A stretch of 50,397 nt of DNA from Clostridia bacterium (GTDB taxonomy: Bacteria > Bacillota > Clostridia > Christensenellales > Borkfalkiaceae). Of the stretch, positions 17,499 to 25,220 are shown piece by piece. Within the stretch, counting starts at the first letter, position 1. Each line of letters starts with the position of its first letter. The stretch is taken from assembly GCA_017886575.1 (NCBI GenBank), contig JAGHJP010000001.1, forward strand, positions 1 to 50,397, in the 5' to 3' direction. A program made the translations under genes and the position numbers. The notes below the pieces were generated by a model that saw nothing but the letters and a program-made list of their open reading frames with translations, did not search any database and was not told where the DNA came from.

Positions 17499-18275
17499 TC
17501 AGATGGTCGTCCAGCCGCCGTCCACGCACAGGAGCTGTCCGGTGGTGTAGGAAGAAGCGTCGGAGGCAAAATAGATGAGCGCGCCGTCCAGCTCGCCCTC
17601 TTTGCCCGGGCGGCCCATGGGGCAATATGCCGCGGCGACCGCGTCAAATGCGCCGCTGCCCAGAATGGCGTTAGTCATTTCGCTGTCAAAATAAGCGGGG
17701 CCGATGGCGTTGACCGTGATGCCCTTCTTTGCCCATTCGCTGGCGAGCGCCTTGGTGAGCATCTTGACGCCCCCCTTCGCCGCGGCATACGCCGCGACCG
17801 GCCAACAAGCGTCGCTCATGACCACCTCGGAATGCAGAGAACCGATGTTGACGATCTTGCCGTAGCCGTTCTTGATCATGACCTTGCCGACCTCGCGCGC
17901 GCAGTAATAGACGGCGTCGAGATTGGTGCCGACGACCTTGCGCCACATTTCGTCGGTCATGTCCTCGGCGGGAGCGGTGTCGCCGACGCCCGCGTTGTTG
18001 ACGAGGATGTCGATCTTGCCGAAGTACGATTCGACCGCCTTGACCGTTTCGCGGATCTCTTCGGTGTTGAGCACGTCGCACTTATGCGCGTAGCACTTTA
18101 CGCCGAGCGCTTCCACTTCCTTTTTGACCTGTTCGAGCTTCTCCACGCGCCGCGCGCAGATGGCGACGTCCGCCCCTTGCCTTGCCAGCGCCTTTGCGAA
18201 CTGCACGCCGAGTCCCGAGGAAGCCCCCGTTACAAGCGCAACTTTGCCTTTCAGACTGAATAGATCTTTCATCAT
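17499..18275 (-). CDS. Short-chain dehydrogenase/reductase
   Basis: A 258-residue classical SDR. The nucleotide-binding motif TGASSGLG is at 16-23, the NNAG motif at 93-96, and catalytic Tyr163 and Lys167 in YAAAK, with Ser146 or Ser149 as the third residue. Arg42-Arg43 after the second strand (ICARR) suggests NADP(H). It ends in the usual VDGGWT segment. Gluconate 5-dehydrogenase-like and FabG-like SDRs look alike, so the substrate is open. Two tandem ATGs (18275, 18272) follow AGGAGT; the second has the better spacing. It sits between the iron and zinc dehydrogenases on one transcript. Confidence 0.92.
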   Translation of the reverse strand: MMKDLFSLKGKVALVTGASSGLGVQFAKALARQGADVAICARRVEKLEQVKKEVEALGVKCYAHKCDVLNTEEIRETVKAVESYFGKIDILVNNAGVGDTAPAEDMTDEMWRKVVGTNLDAVYYCAREVGKVMIKNGYGKIVNIGSLHSEVVMSDACWPVAAYAAAKGGVKMLTKALASEWAKKGITVNAIGPAYFDSEMTNAILGSGAFDAVAAAYCPMGRPGKEGELDGALIYFASDASSYTTGQLLCVDGGWTTI

Positions 18276-18384
18276 TATACTCCTTTTTATTGGTTTTTAG
18301 TCTTTACAAGACGGCAGTATTGTCCGGCAAAACCGCTGCGGAAACCTGCCTTTTTCGCCCCGCGGGGGCGTTATAAAGCACAGG

Positions 18385-18415
18385 AAAGCCGACAAAAGAA
18401 ACTTTTGCCGGCTTT
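18385..18415 (-). terminator. Hairpin between the iron-dependent dehydrogenase and SDR genes
   Basis: A 14-bp stem AAAGCCGACAAAAG / CTTTTGCCGGCTTT (one mismatch) with a 3-nt loop. The T-tail on the minus strand is short, so it may only attenuate or stabilise the upstream message within the operon. Confidence 0.5.
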
Positions 18416-18428
18416 CGCATATTTCGAT

Positions 18429-19646
18429 TTAGAAATCGACCTCGGTGTCGTAGTAGCAGCACTTCAACAGTTTTTCCATCTCTTCGACGGAAGGCTGACG
18501 GGGGTTGGAGCCCGTGCAGGCGTCGCCGATGGCGTTGACCGCAATGTCGTGCAGTCTTTCGAGGAAGACCTTTTCGGGAACGAAGCCCTGCTCGCAGGGA
18601 TAGCTGTCCGCGCCGTAGTTCTTGATGCAGTGCGGGATGTTCAGTTCGTCGTTCATCTTTCTCAGGCAGGCGATGAGGAGCGCGACCTTCTCGTCGTCGT
18701 TTTTGCCGCCGAGCGCCATGTAATCGGCGATCTCGCCGTAACGCTTTTTGGCTTCGGGGTTCTTGGCGTTGAACGCAATGACCTTGGGCAGGTACATGGC
18801 GTTCGCGGCGCCGTGGATGATGTGCGCGCCGTAATCGGCAAACGCCGCGCCCGTCTTGTGCGCCATGGAGTGCACGATGCCGAGAAGGGCGTTGGAGAAG
18901 GACATGCCCGCGAGGCACTGCGCGTTGTGCATTCTGTCGCGCTTTTCCATGTCGCCGTTGTACGAGCCGACGAGGTCGGACTGGATCATCTTGATGGCGA
19001 AGATGGACAGCGGATCGGTGTAATCGCAGTGCGCCGTGGAGACGTAGGCCTCGATGGCGTGCGTGATGGCATCCATGCCGGTGTGCGCCACGAGCTTTTT
19101 GGGCATCGTTTCGGCGAGTTCGGGGTCGACGATGGCGACGTCGGGGGTGATCTCGAAGTCCGCGATGGGATATTTGATGCCCTTGTGATAGTCGGTGATG
19201 ATGGAGAACGCCGTCACCTCGGTCGCCGTGCCGGAAGTGGAGGAGATGGCGCAGAATTTCGCCTTCTTGCGCAGTTCGGGCAGACCGAACACCTTGCACA
19301 TATCCTCGAAAGTGCAATCGGGATATTCATACTTGATCCACATGGCTTTCGCCGCGTCGATGGGCGAACCGCCGCCGATGGCGACGATCCAGTCGGGACC
19401 GAAATCGAGCATTGCCTGCGCGCCCTTCATGACCGTTTCGACGGAGGGATCGGGTTCGATTCCCTCGAAGAGTTTGACCTCCATGCCCGCTTCCTGCAGA
19501 TAGGAGACCGCCTTGTCCAAAAAGCCGAATTTCTTCATGGAGCCGCCGCCCACGCAGACCATTGCTTTCTTGCCCTTGAAGGTCTTTAAGACTTCCATGG
19601 AGCCCTTCCCGTGATAGATATCCCTGGGTAATGTGAATCTTGCCAT
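18429..19646 (-). CDS. Iron-dependent alcohol dehydrogenase (AdhE C-terminal-domain type)
   Basis: A 405-residue group III dehydrogenase similar to the alcohol-dehydrogenase half of AdhE and to butanol dehydrogenases. The cofactor motif is GGGSPIDAAKAMW (91-103). Metal ligands by family position are Asp192, His196, His259 and His278 (MDAITHAIEAY, IVHSMAH, HGAANA). It probably reduces an aldehyde with NAD(P)H during fermentation. ATG 19646 is chosen for AAGGAGT upstream and because it begins the family; the frame runs further upstream through the promoter. It is the first gene of a three-dehydrogenase operon with paired TATCGATA boxes upstream. Confidence 0.95.
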   Translation of the reverse strand: MARFTLPRDIYHGKGSMEVLKTFKGKKAMVCVGGGSMKKFGFLDKAVSYLQEAGMEVKLFEGIEPDPSVETVMKGAQAMLDFGPDWIVAIGGGSPIDAAKAMWIKYEYPDCTFEDMCKVFGLPELRKKAKFCAISSTSGTATEVTAFSIITDYHKGIKYPIADFEITPDVAIVDPELAETMPKKLVAHTGMDAITHAIEAYVSTAHCDYTDPLSIFAIKMIQSDLVGSYNGDMEKRDRMHNAQCLAGMSFSNALLGIVHSMAHKTGAAFADYGAHIIHGAANAMYLPKVIAFNAKNPEAKKRYGEIADYMALGGKNDDEKVALLIACLRKMNDELNIPHCIKNYGADSYPCEQGFVPEKVFLERLHDIAVNAIGDACTGSNPRQPSVEEMEKLLKCCYYDTEVDF

Positions 19647-19715
19647 AACTAAAACTCCTTTCTTTTCTTCTAAATGGATTGACGGGGTCGGAATCCCGAA
19701 ACCGTTATCATATTC

Positions 19716-19744
19716 ATTATAGCACACCCCTTCGGCAAGCACAA
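19716..19744 (-). promoter_or_regulatory. Promoter of the three-dehydrogenase operon
   Basis: TTGTGC (19739-19744), 17-bp spacer, perfect TATAAT (19716-19721) on the minus strand. Confidence 0.7.
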
Positions 19745-19751
19745 TAGGATA

Positions 19752-19780
19752 TATCGATAATAAATCTATTTTTATCGATA
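19752..19780. promoter_or_regulatory. Paired TATCGATA palindromes, candidate operator
   Basis: Two identical 8-bp palindromes TATCGATA lie at 19752-19759 and 19773-19780, 21 bp apart (two helical turns), just upstream of the dehydrogenase-operon -35. They do not match the Rex consensus (TTGTTAA-N4-TTAACAA). They could also act on the divergent Wzz-like gene. Confidence 0.45.
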
Positions 19781-19860
19781 AATTTTTATTCTTAATTCGT
19801 CCGAGTCGGAACGCGAAAGCGCGGGAAGGCAATACGGCGGGCTTTTTACGGGCGAAACGC

Positions 19861-19889
19861 TTGACGAACGGAATATTTTGGGGTATACT
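19861..19889 (+). promoter_or_regulatory. Promoter of the Wzz-like/GtrA/GT2 operon
   Basis: TTGACG (19861-19866), 17-bp spacer, TATACT (19884-19889). Confidence 0.8.
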
Positions 19890-19938
19890 GATACTGTGCG
19901 GGGAGACCGCATTCATACCGATAAGGAGTTTTAACCGT

Positions 19939-21168
19939 ATGGAAGAAGGTTTTCAAAAAGTAAAAGAATACAGTTTTTCGGACTTTTTCACGGTCCTGAA
20001 AAAGCGCTGGCTGCCCATCCTGCTGAGCGTGGTCATCACGGGCGCGGTGATCGGCGGCGCGCTGGGATGCGTGGCCCTGTTCGTCCGCCACGACGAATAC
20101 AAGATAACGCTCGTCAAGGTGGACGACACCTATGACGTGCCCATCGTGCGCAGCACCCTGCGCGACCGGATCCGCGCGATCCTGGGGGAAAAATATGCCG
20201 AAACGCTTTCGGACGATGCTTTGGACGATCTGAGCGACGATATGGACGACCATCTGGACCTGACGACGAACGACGAAGGTGCCTATATTTTCACGCTTGA
20301 CTTCTTCGACACGCGGCAGACGAAAATGTCGGAAAACGACTTCAAGGAAGTGCTGAACACCGTCGTCGATTCCTTCCGGCAGGGGTACACCGAAAAAATA
20401 AAAACCGCCTATTCCATCCCCTTTACCTCTATGAGCGACACCACGCTCGCCCTGACGTATTATCTGCAGATAGACGCGCTGGAATCCATGATCGACTCGC
20501 TCATCGACGAGGTGGAGACCGTGGCGGGCATGAAACAGGTCGTTCCCCCGACCTACACCGGAACGGGGGTCGTCGTCACCGAGCGTTCGGACTTCGCCGC
20601 CTACTATTGCGAAGAAAACGGCATGCGCATCAACGACATCCTGCTCGATCTCGAAAATTTACACAACGAGCTGACCTACACCCGCCAATACATCAGCAGC
20701 AACGGCATTGAAAAATCGGGCGCGGGCACGATGACCGACTACATCGAATGGCAGCTTCTCCGGTATCCCTCGAACAGCGACAGCGAAGAAAAAACACTGC
20801 TCGAAAACATGCGGGAGCTGTTCGGTGAAAATTCCCCCTACGCACAGGCGGATACGGAAGGAAAACAGGCGCTGGAAGAAGAGGCGCAGGCGCGCATCGG
20901 GGGCATCGTTTCTTCCATGCAGGCGGTCATGGATAACTACAACCTGATCGCCGAAAGCTATGCGCAGTACAAGGTCCACGAATATGTGATCATTTCCTCG
21001 CTGTCCGTTTCGGACAGCGGCGCGATCGACGCGATCGTCGTCGGGATCGTCACCGCGGCATGCGCCGTCGTCGCTTTCCTCGCCGCCTTTTTCGTGCAGT
21101 TTTCCAAACTGCAGCGGGCGGGAGAGATCGGCGTCGAGGTGGACGAGGAAACGGACGAGCCCGCCTGA
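19939..21168 (+). CDS. Wzz-like polysaccharide chain-length/co-polymerase membrane protein
   Basis: A 409-residue protein with Wzz-type topology: a short cytoplasmic N-terminus (SFSDFFTVLKKRW), TM1 about 26-50, a large extracytoplasmic helical domain, and a C-terminal TM about 365-390 followed by an acidic tail. In Gram-positives such proteins steer polysaccharide length or export, often with a tyrosine kinase; no kinase gene is adjacent. Sequence similarity is weak, so the call rests on topology and on the following GtrA and GT2 genes. ATG 19939 follows AAGGAG. Confidence 0.65.
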   Translation: MEEGFQKVKEYSFSDFFTVLKKRWLPILLSVVITGAVIGGALGCVALFVRHDEYKITLVKVDDTYDVPIVRSTLRDRIRAILGEKYAETLSDDALDDLSDDMDDHLDLTTNDEGAYIFTLDFFDTRQTKMSENDFKEVLNTVVDSFRQGYTEKIKTAYSIPFTSMSDTTLALTYYLQIDALESMIDSLIDEVETVAGMKQVVPPTYTGTGVVVTERSDFAAYYCEENGMRINDILLDLENLHNELTYTRQYISSNGIEKSGAGTMTDYIEWQLLRYPSNSDSEEKTLLENMRELFGENSPYAQADTEGKQALEEEAQARIGGIVSSMQAVMDNYNLIAESYAQYKVHEYVIISSLSVSDSGAIDAIVVGIVTAACAVVAFLAAFFVQFSKLQRAGEIGVEVDEETDEPA

Positions 21169-21194
21169 AAAAGAGAGACAAAGGAGCGGAAAAC

Positions 21195-21692
21195 ATGAGA
21201 GCGCTGCTGGCAAAACTGCACCGAAAATACCCCGCGCTGACGGAGATTTTCCGTTTTCTCGTCGTGGGAGGCATTGCCACGGCCGTGGACATGCTGGTGA
21301 TGGCTTTGGTGCAATATGCCATGGAACCCGCGCTGTACACGAATTTTTTATCACTGTTCACAAAGAACGGTTCTCTTTTCTCCTACATCGCCGGCACGGC
21401 GTGCGGGTTTACGGCGGGACTGATCGTCAACTACGTCCTGTCCGTCCTCTTCGTGTTCGAACATAAGGGAAAGAGCCGTTCGGCGTACGGCTTTATCGTA
21501 TTTGCCTTGCTCTCTTTGGGCGGGCTTGCCCTGCATATTTTGGGCATGTACCTGGGCAACGGCGTTTGGGAACTGAACGCCTGGGCAGTCAAGATCGTTA
21601 TGACCTGCATCGTTCTGGTCTATAATTATATTTCCAAACGCCTGCTCCTCTTCCGGGACGAGCCCGAAAAACAGAACAAACGAGAAAAATGA
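21195..21692 (+). CDS. GtrA-like membrane protein
   Basis: A 165-residue GtrA-family protein with four TM helices. The family start is FRFLVVGGIATAVDMLV, followed by CGFTAGLIVNYVLSVLFVF and a C-terminal KIVMTCIVLVYNYISKRLLLF. GtrA proteins are thought to flip or present polyprenyl-phosphate-linked sugars made by an adjacent GtrB-type transferase. That gene begins 2 nt downstream, supporting the pairing. AAGGAGCGG precedes ATG 21195; the longer open frame overlaps the upstream gene and is not used. Confidence 0.92.
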   Translation: MRALLAKLHRKYPALTEIFRFLVVGGIATAVDMLVMALVQYAMEPALYTNFLSLFTKNGSLFSYIAGTACGFTAGLIVNYVLSVLFVFEHKGKSRSAYGFIVFALLSLGGLALHILGMYLGNGVWELNAWAVKIVMTCIVLVYNYISKRLLLFRDEPEKQNKREK

Positions 21693-21693
21693 T

Positions 21694-22680
21694 ATGATCA
21701 AATACTCTTTTATCATCCCCGCATACAACGAAGAAGCGGCGCTGCCCCTCTTTTACGAGTATGCCATGCCCGTATTTGAACGGCTGGACGGCGAGTTCGA
21801 AGTGATATTCGTCGACGACGGCAGCCGGGACGGGACGCGCGCCGTCATCGAAAAACTCTGCGCCGCGGACAGGCGCGTGAAGGGCGTATCGCTGAGCCGC
21901 AATTTCGGGCAGCAGAGCGCCCTTTTGTGCGGATTGCGTTACGCAGCGGGGCAGGCGGTCGTCACCATGGACGCCGATTTGCAAGACCCGCCGGAAGTGG
22001 CGCTGGAAATGGTCGAGAAATGGAAGGAAGGGTATGACGTGGTGCATGCGCGGCATAAAAAGCGCGCAAAGGAAACGGTGTTCAAGCGGCTGTCCGCCGC
22101 CCTCTATTACCGCTTTCTGAAGAAAACGACGGGGCTGGATCTGCCCCTCGACTGCGGCGACTTCAAACTTCTCGGCCGTAAGGCGGCAGATGCCGTTTTG
22201 TCATTGCACGAACACGCCCGCCTGCTGCGCGCCGAGGTCGTGTGGCTGGGGTTCCGGCAGACCGTCGTGGAATTCGACCGCCCCGAACGCGCGGCGGGCA
22301 AGACCAAGTACACCTTAAAAAAAATGATGCGCCTGGCGCAGGGCGGCATAGTACCAAACAGCAGAAAACCGCTGAATTTTCCTTTGAAGGCGGGCATGGT
22401 GCTGGGCGTCGGGGCATTGGCGGGATTCATTGCGCTGGGCGTTTTAACGGCGCTGGGCATCGGTTACGGCGGGCTTACCGCCTGGCTGTTCCCCGCCTTG
22501 GCGCTCGCCGCGACGATCCTCTCCCTAAACACGGGGCTGCAAAACCTGTACATCGCCGAGATATACGAAGAGGTAAAGGGGCGCCCGCACTTCGTCGTGC
22601 AGGAAACGTACAATCTGGATGAACGGCGGGACGGCAGCGAAGCGCGGCCCGTTCCCCCGGACGAAGAACGGACAGAATAA
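21694..22680 (+). CDS. Family 2 polyprenyl-phosphate glycosyltransferase (GtrB/DPM1-like)
   Basis: A 328-residue transferase that loads a sugar onto a polyprenyl phosphate. The GT-A catalytic domain starts YSFIIPAYNEEAAL, with nucleotide-sugar motifs DDGS (41-44) and DAD (93-95, in MDADLQDPP), and SLSRNFGQQSALL. Two TM helices follow at about 230-252 and 262-285, the usual GtrB plan, then a charged tail. It is 2 nt after gtrA-like and in the same operon as the Wzz-like protein. The sugar is unknown. Confidence 0.93.
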   Translation: MIKYSFIIPAYNEEAALPLFYEYAMPVFERLDGEFEVIFVDDGSRDGTRAVIEKLCAADRRVKGVSLSRNFGQQSALLCGLRYAAGQAVVTMDADLQDPPEVALEMVEKWKEGYDVVHARHKKRAKETVFKRLSAALYYRFLKKTTGLDLPLDCGDFKLLGRKAADAVLSLHEHARLLRAEVVWLGFRQTVVEFDRPERAAGKTKYTLKKMMRLAQGGIVPNSRKPLNFPLKAGMVLGVGALAGFIALGVLTALGIGYGGLTAWLFPALALAATILSLNTGLQNLYIAEIYEEVKGRPHFVVQETYNLDERRDGSEARPVPPDEERTE

Positions 22681-22740
22681 ACCGTATAAACGGATAGCAA
22701 TGCGCCCGGCAAATATCAAAAAACGACCGCTCCAGCGGCT

Positions 22741-22755
22741 AATTTTGAAACTAAT
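22741..22755 (+). repeat. Left copy of a 15-bp island-flanking repeat
   Basis: AATTTTGAAACTAAT here matches AATTTTAAAACTAAT at 25097-25111 in 14 of 15 bases. It marks the left edge of the AT-rich segment. Confidence 0.45.
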
Positions 22756-22765
22756 GTTTTTTAAA

Positions 22766-22815
22766 AAGAAAAAGAGTATAAATTAAGGTTTATCTTAAAA
22801 TATACTCTTTTTCTT
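22766..22815. terminator. Long hairpin at the island left edge
   Basis: A perfect 15-bp inverted repeat AAGAAAAAGAGTATA / TATACTCTTTTTCTT with a 20-nt centre that itself pairs TTAAG / CTTAA. It can act as a bidirectional terminator for the glycan operon, or encode a structured RNA. Confidence 0.6.
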
Positions 22816-22837
22816 CCTATATAATCTTCCTATATAA
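22812..22837 (+). repeat. Perfect 13-bp tandem repeat
   Basis: TCTTCCTATATAA occurs twice in direct succession (22812-22824, 22825-22837). It lies about 195 bp upstream of the methyltransferase promoter. Confidence 0.6.
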
Positions 22838-23030
22838 CAACATATAATCATGAATTTTATATATGCTCGTTATTATACCTTTATCGTTTCATTGTGCGTT
22901 TAAAATTTAAGTCAAGCATTTTTTACGTGCAAGTGCTTATCTCCCAATGAGCGGATTACTCCCTTTCATATCAAAATAAGCATACCTCTAACCGTCAAAT
23001 TAAATTTTTATATGAAATTTTATAAAAAAA

Positions 23031-23059
23031 TACAAATTTTATAAGTTTTATGATATAAT
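23031..23059 (+). promoter_or_regulatory. Probable promoter of the restriction-modification genes
   Basis: An extended -10 element, TG-A-TATAAT (TATAAT at 23054-23059), with a weak -35 (TACAAA) 17 bp upstream. Confidence 0.55.
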
Positions 23060-23088
23060 CAAATTATAAATATTGAGGAGGTCCTCTT

Positions 23089-24222
23089 GTGAATAATATT
23101 GAAACTGATAGAATAATATGTGGCGATTGCATAGAAGAAATGAAAAAGATGCCCGATCAATGCGTTGATTTAATTTTCGCAGATCCTCCTTATTGGTTAA
23201 GAGTTGATGGGGTTCTGCATAGAGTTAACGGTAATCAATATGACGGATGTGATGATGAATGGGATAAATTTTCTTCTATTGAAGATTATAAAAAATTCAC
23301 AAAAGAATGGCTTTCTCAATGCAAACGAATTTTAAAGAAAAACGGTTCAATCTGGGTGATAGGAGGAATGCAATGTATTTATACTATTGGAGCTATGATG
23401 CAAGAACTTGGGTTTTGGTTTATTAACGATGTAATATGGTTCAAAAAAAATCCAACTCCCAATTTTATGGGCACAAGATTAAATAATTCACATGAAACTC
23501 TAATATGGGCAATAAAAGATCAAAAAGATTCTTACACATTTAACTATAAGACGGCAAAAGAATTAAACACCGACACCGTATCAGAAAAAGCCTATGCTCA
23601 TGGTATAAGAAAACAATTAGGTTCTGTATGGAAAATACCTCTATGTCAAGGCGTAGAGAGAATTAAAGATAAAGATGGACAAAAATTACATTCAACTCAA
23701 AAACCAGAAACCCTGTTATATCGTATAATCGCTATCAATTCCAAAATAAATGATATTGTGTTTGATCCATTTGGTGGAACAATGACAACTGCCGTCATGG
23801 CGAAGAAAATGGGAAGGAGATATTTATCTATTGAAAGAGATGAGACTTATTGTGAATATGGCCAAAAACGATTAGATAATACAAATATAAGTGTCGGAAA
23901 TATTGAAAAAGCTATTTATGACACAAAGCCACCGAGAGTAACTTTTGAAGAAATGATAAGTAATGGATATTTTACAGTTGGAGAAAAAATGTATTACCAA
24001 GGGAAGCCTTATTATTATTTAACTAAGGAAGGCAAACTATATCAAGAGAATATAAATGAAACCATTGATATACACTCCGGGATTGCAAAAGTAAAAAAAT
24101 CTAAGGCCAAGCGATTAAATGGTTGGGACTATTGGGAGGTTTGCAGAGATGGGCATTTGATTTTGATAGATACAATTAGACAAAAATATTTAAAGGAAAC
24201 AAAAGGATATGAACAAAATTGA
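23089..24222 (+). CDS. Adenine-N6 DNA methyltransferase, HinfI-like (predicted GANTC)
   Basis: A 377-residue beta-class methyltransferase. Motif IV DPPYW is at 32-36 and comes before motif I at 226-234 (DPFGGTMTT), with the target-recognition region between. The whole chain follows M.HinfI from memory, including the DDEWDKF, NGSIWVIGG, HSTQKPE and C-terminal NGWDYW segments, so GANTC is the predicted target. The C-terminal third (about 285-375) is a RAMA-type domain. Motif I reads GGTM where the family usually has xGTG. Start is GTG 23089 with a strong GAGGAGG. It is AT-rich, unlike its neighbours, indicating transfer. Confidence 0.93.
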   Translation: MNNIETDRIICGDCIEEMKKMPDQCVDLIFADPPYWLRVDGVLHRVNGNQYDGCDDEWDKFSSIEDYKKFTKEWLSQCKRILKKNGSIWVIGGMQCIYTIGAMMQELGFWFINDVIWFKKNPTPNFMGTRLNNSHETLIWAIKDQKDSYTFNYKTAKELNTDTVSEKAYAHGIRKQLGSVWKIPLCQGVERIKDKDGQKLHSTQKPETLLYRIIAINSKINDIVFDPFGGTMTTAVMAKKMGRRYLSIERDETYCEYGQKRLDNTNISVGNIEKAIYDTKPPRVTFEEMISNGYFTVGEKMYYQGKPYYYLTKEGKLYQENINETIDIHSGIAKVKKSKAKRLNGWDYWEVCRDGHLILIDTIRQKYLKETKGYEQN

Positions 24223-25009
24223 GACAATTTTAACAGATTCAATAAAATCTTTAATTAAACATTCCTCATCGCCAGAAAAAATAAAATCCTTGAAAGAAAA
24301 GCATATTGTAAAGTTTCATTTTATTCCATATAAGTATCGCGTTTTCGGCGGGATATTACAATCGATGAACATTCAATTTGGTAATTTTATTGAAAAAGTT
24401 ATGGATGAGGTAATTTCAGATAATCCAAATAATGAAATAATTAGAAAATATTCAGGAAAAACGGGCAATAGTTTTGCTTTAAGTAAAAAGTCGGATTCTT
24501 TGATTGATTCCTACATAACAAATTGCCAGATAGGAAATTATACAGAAGATGAATTGTTACAAAATTTTAATAACTTAATTTCGAATATAAACAAAAATGA
24601 ATCGGATCCCTCAAACAAAATTGCTTATTTCAAGCATGATGTTGATATACTCTTTAGAGATAAATCTACAGATATTTATTATTATGTTGAGATAAAATAT
24701 AATGACGATCATGACATGGGAAAGTTTGTGGATATAAATAGGAAACTATTAAAAACCTATGCATATTTACAAAGGGAATTAGGAAATGATAAAATATTAA
24801 AGCCTATCCTGTTTTATTTTAACAATAAAAAAATGAAGGGAAATATCTACCTGCCTGAAAGTCAAATAATATATCGAGGAAAAAGATTTTTCGATTCTTT
24901 TACAAATATAAAATATGAGGATATGGATTCCTATATGAAAAATATAAGTGAATCGCCTGAAACTATCCAAGCATTCAATGATTTATATAAAAAAATCGTA
25001 ATAGATTAA
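24209..25009 (+). CDS. Probable type II restriction endonuclease (HinfI-like partner)
   Basis: A 266-residue protein overlapping the methyltransferase by 14 nt and equally AT-rich. A PD-(D/E)xK nuclease site is visible: Asp146 (HDVDILF) and Glu161-Ile-Lys163 (YYYVEIKYND). An N-terminal segment FHFIPYKYRVFGGILQSMNIQFGNFIEK (about 37-63) precedes it. Gene order, overlap, size (HinfI is about 260 residues) and the catalytic motif make it the cognate endonuclease; its specificity is inferred from the methyltransferase. No C-protein regulator gene is present. A terminator follows at 25047. Confidence 0.8.
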   Translation: MNKIETILTDSIKSLIKHSSSPEKIKSLKEKHIVKFHFIPYKYRVFGGILQSMNIQFGNFIEKVMDEVISDNPNNEIIRKYSGKTGNSFALSKKSDSLIDSYITNCQIGNYTEDELLQNFNNLISNINKNESDPSNKIAYFKHDVDILFRDKSTDIYYYVEIKYNDDHDMGKFVDINRKLLKTYAYLQRELGNDKILKPILFYFNNKKMKGNIYLPESQIIYRGKRFFDSFTNIKYEDMDSYMKNISESPETIQAFNDLYKKIVID

Positions 25010-25046
25010 AATACACTGTTAGAACATATTTCCATTTCTCAAACAA

Positions 25047-25079
25047 GACCAAGCACTTTTACTAGTGCTTGGTCCTTTT
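25047..25079 (+). terminator. Intrinsic terminator after the restriction gene
   Basis: A perfect 10-bp stem GACCAAGCAC / GTGCTTGGTC with an 8-nt loop, followed by CTTTTA. Confidence 0.85.
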
Positions 25080-25096
25080 AATATGTTTAGTTAACC

Positions 25097-25111
25097 AATT
25101 TTAAAACTAAT
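25097..25111 (+). repeat. Right copy of the island-flanking repeat
   Basis: AATTTTAAAACTAAT, 14 of 15 bases identical to 22741-22755. A partial inverted copy, GTTAGTTTTAAAAGCC, follows near 25155 at the point where GC-rich sequence resumes. Confidence 0.45.
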
Positions 25112-25220
25112 ATAAAAATAGTAAAAATTATGTTTATGCCTATCTTTTATTCTGTTAGTTTTAAAAGCCTTTAAGCGGCCGTTTTCTTTTTTGGTCTTTT
25201 GGCGGCGGACGCCGCTTGCG

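Larger units (their letters stand above)
22681..23088. other. AT-rich left flank of the restriction-modification island
   Basis: There is no gene. Composition changes abruptly near 22740 from GC-rich to about 70-75 percent AT. It contains a 15-bp sequence repeated beyond the island (22741-22755), a 50-nt hairpin (22766-22815), a perfect 13-bp tandem repeat (22812-22837) and the methyltransferase promoter. Confidence 0.7.

Noticed and set aside
17387-18275. Frameshifted longer SDR gene
   Set aside because: The SDR ends with the normal VDGGWT C-terminus at normal length, so no frameshift is needed.
22741-25170. Transposon or prophage carrying the restriction genes
   Set aside because: No transposase, integrase or phage gene is present, and the edge repeats are short and imperfect.
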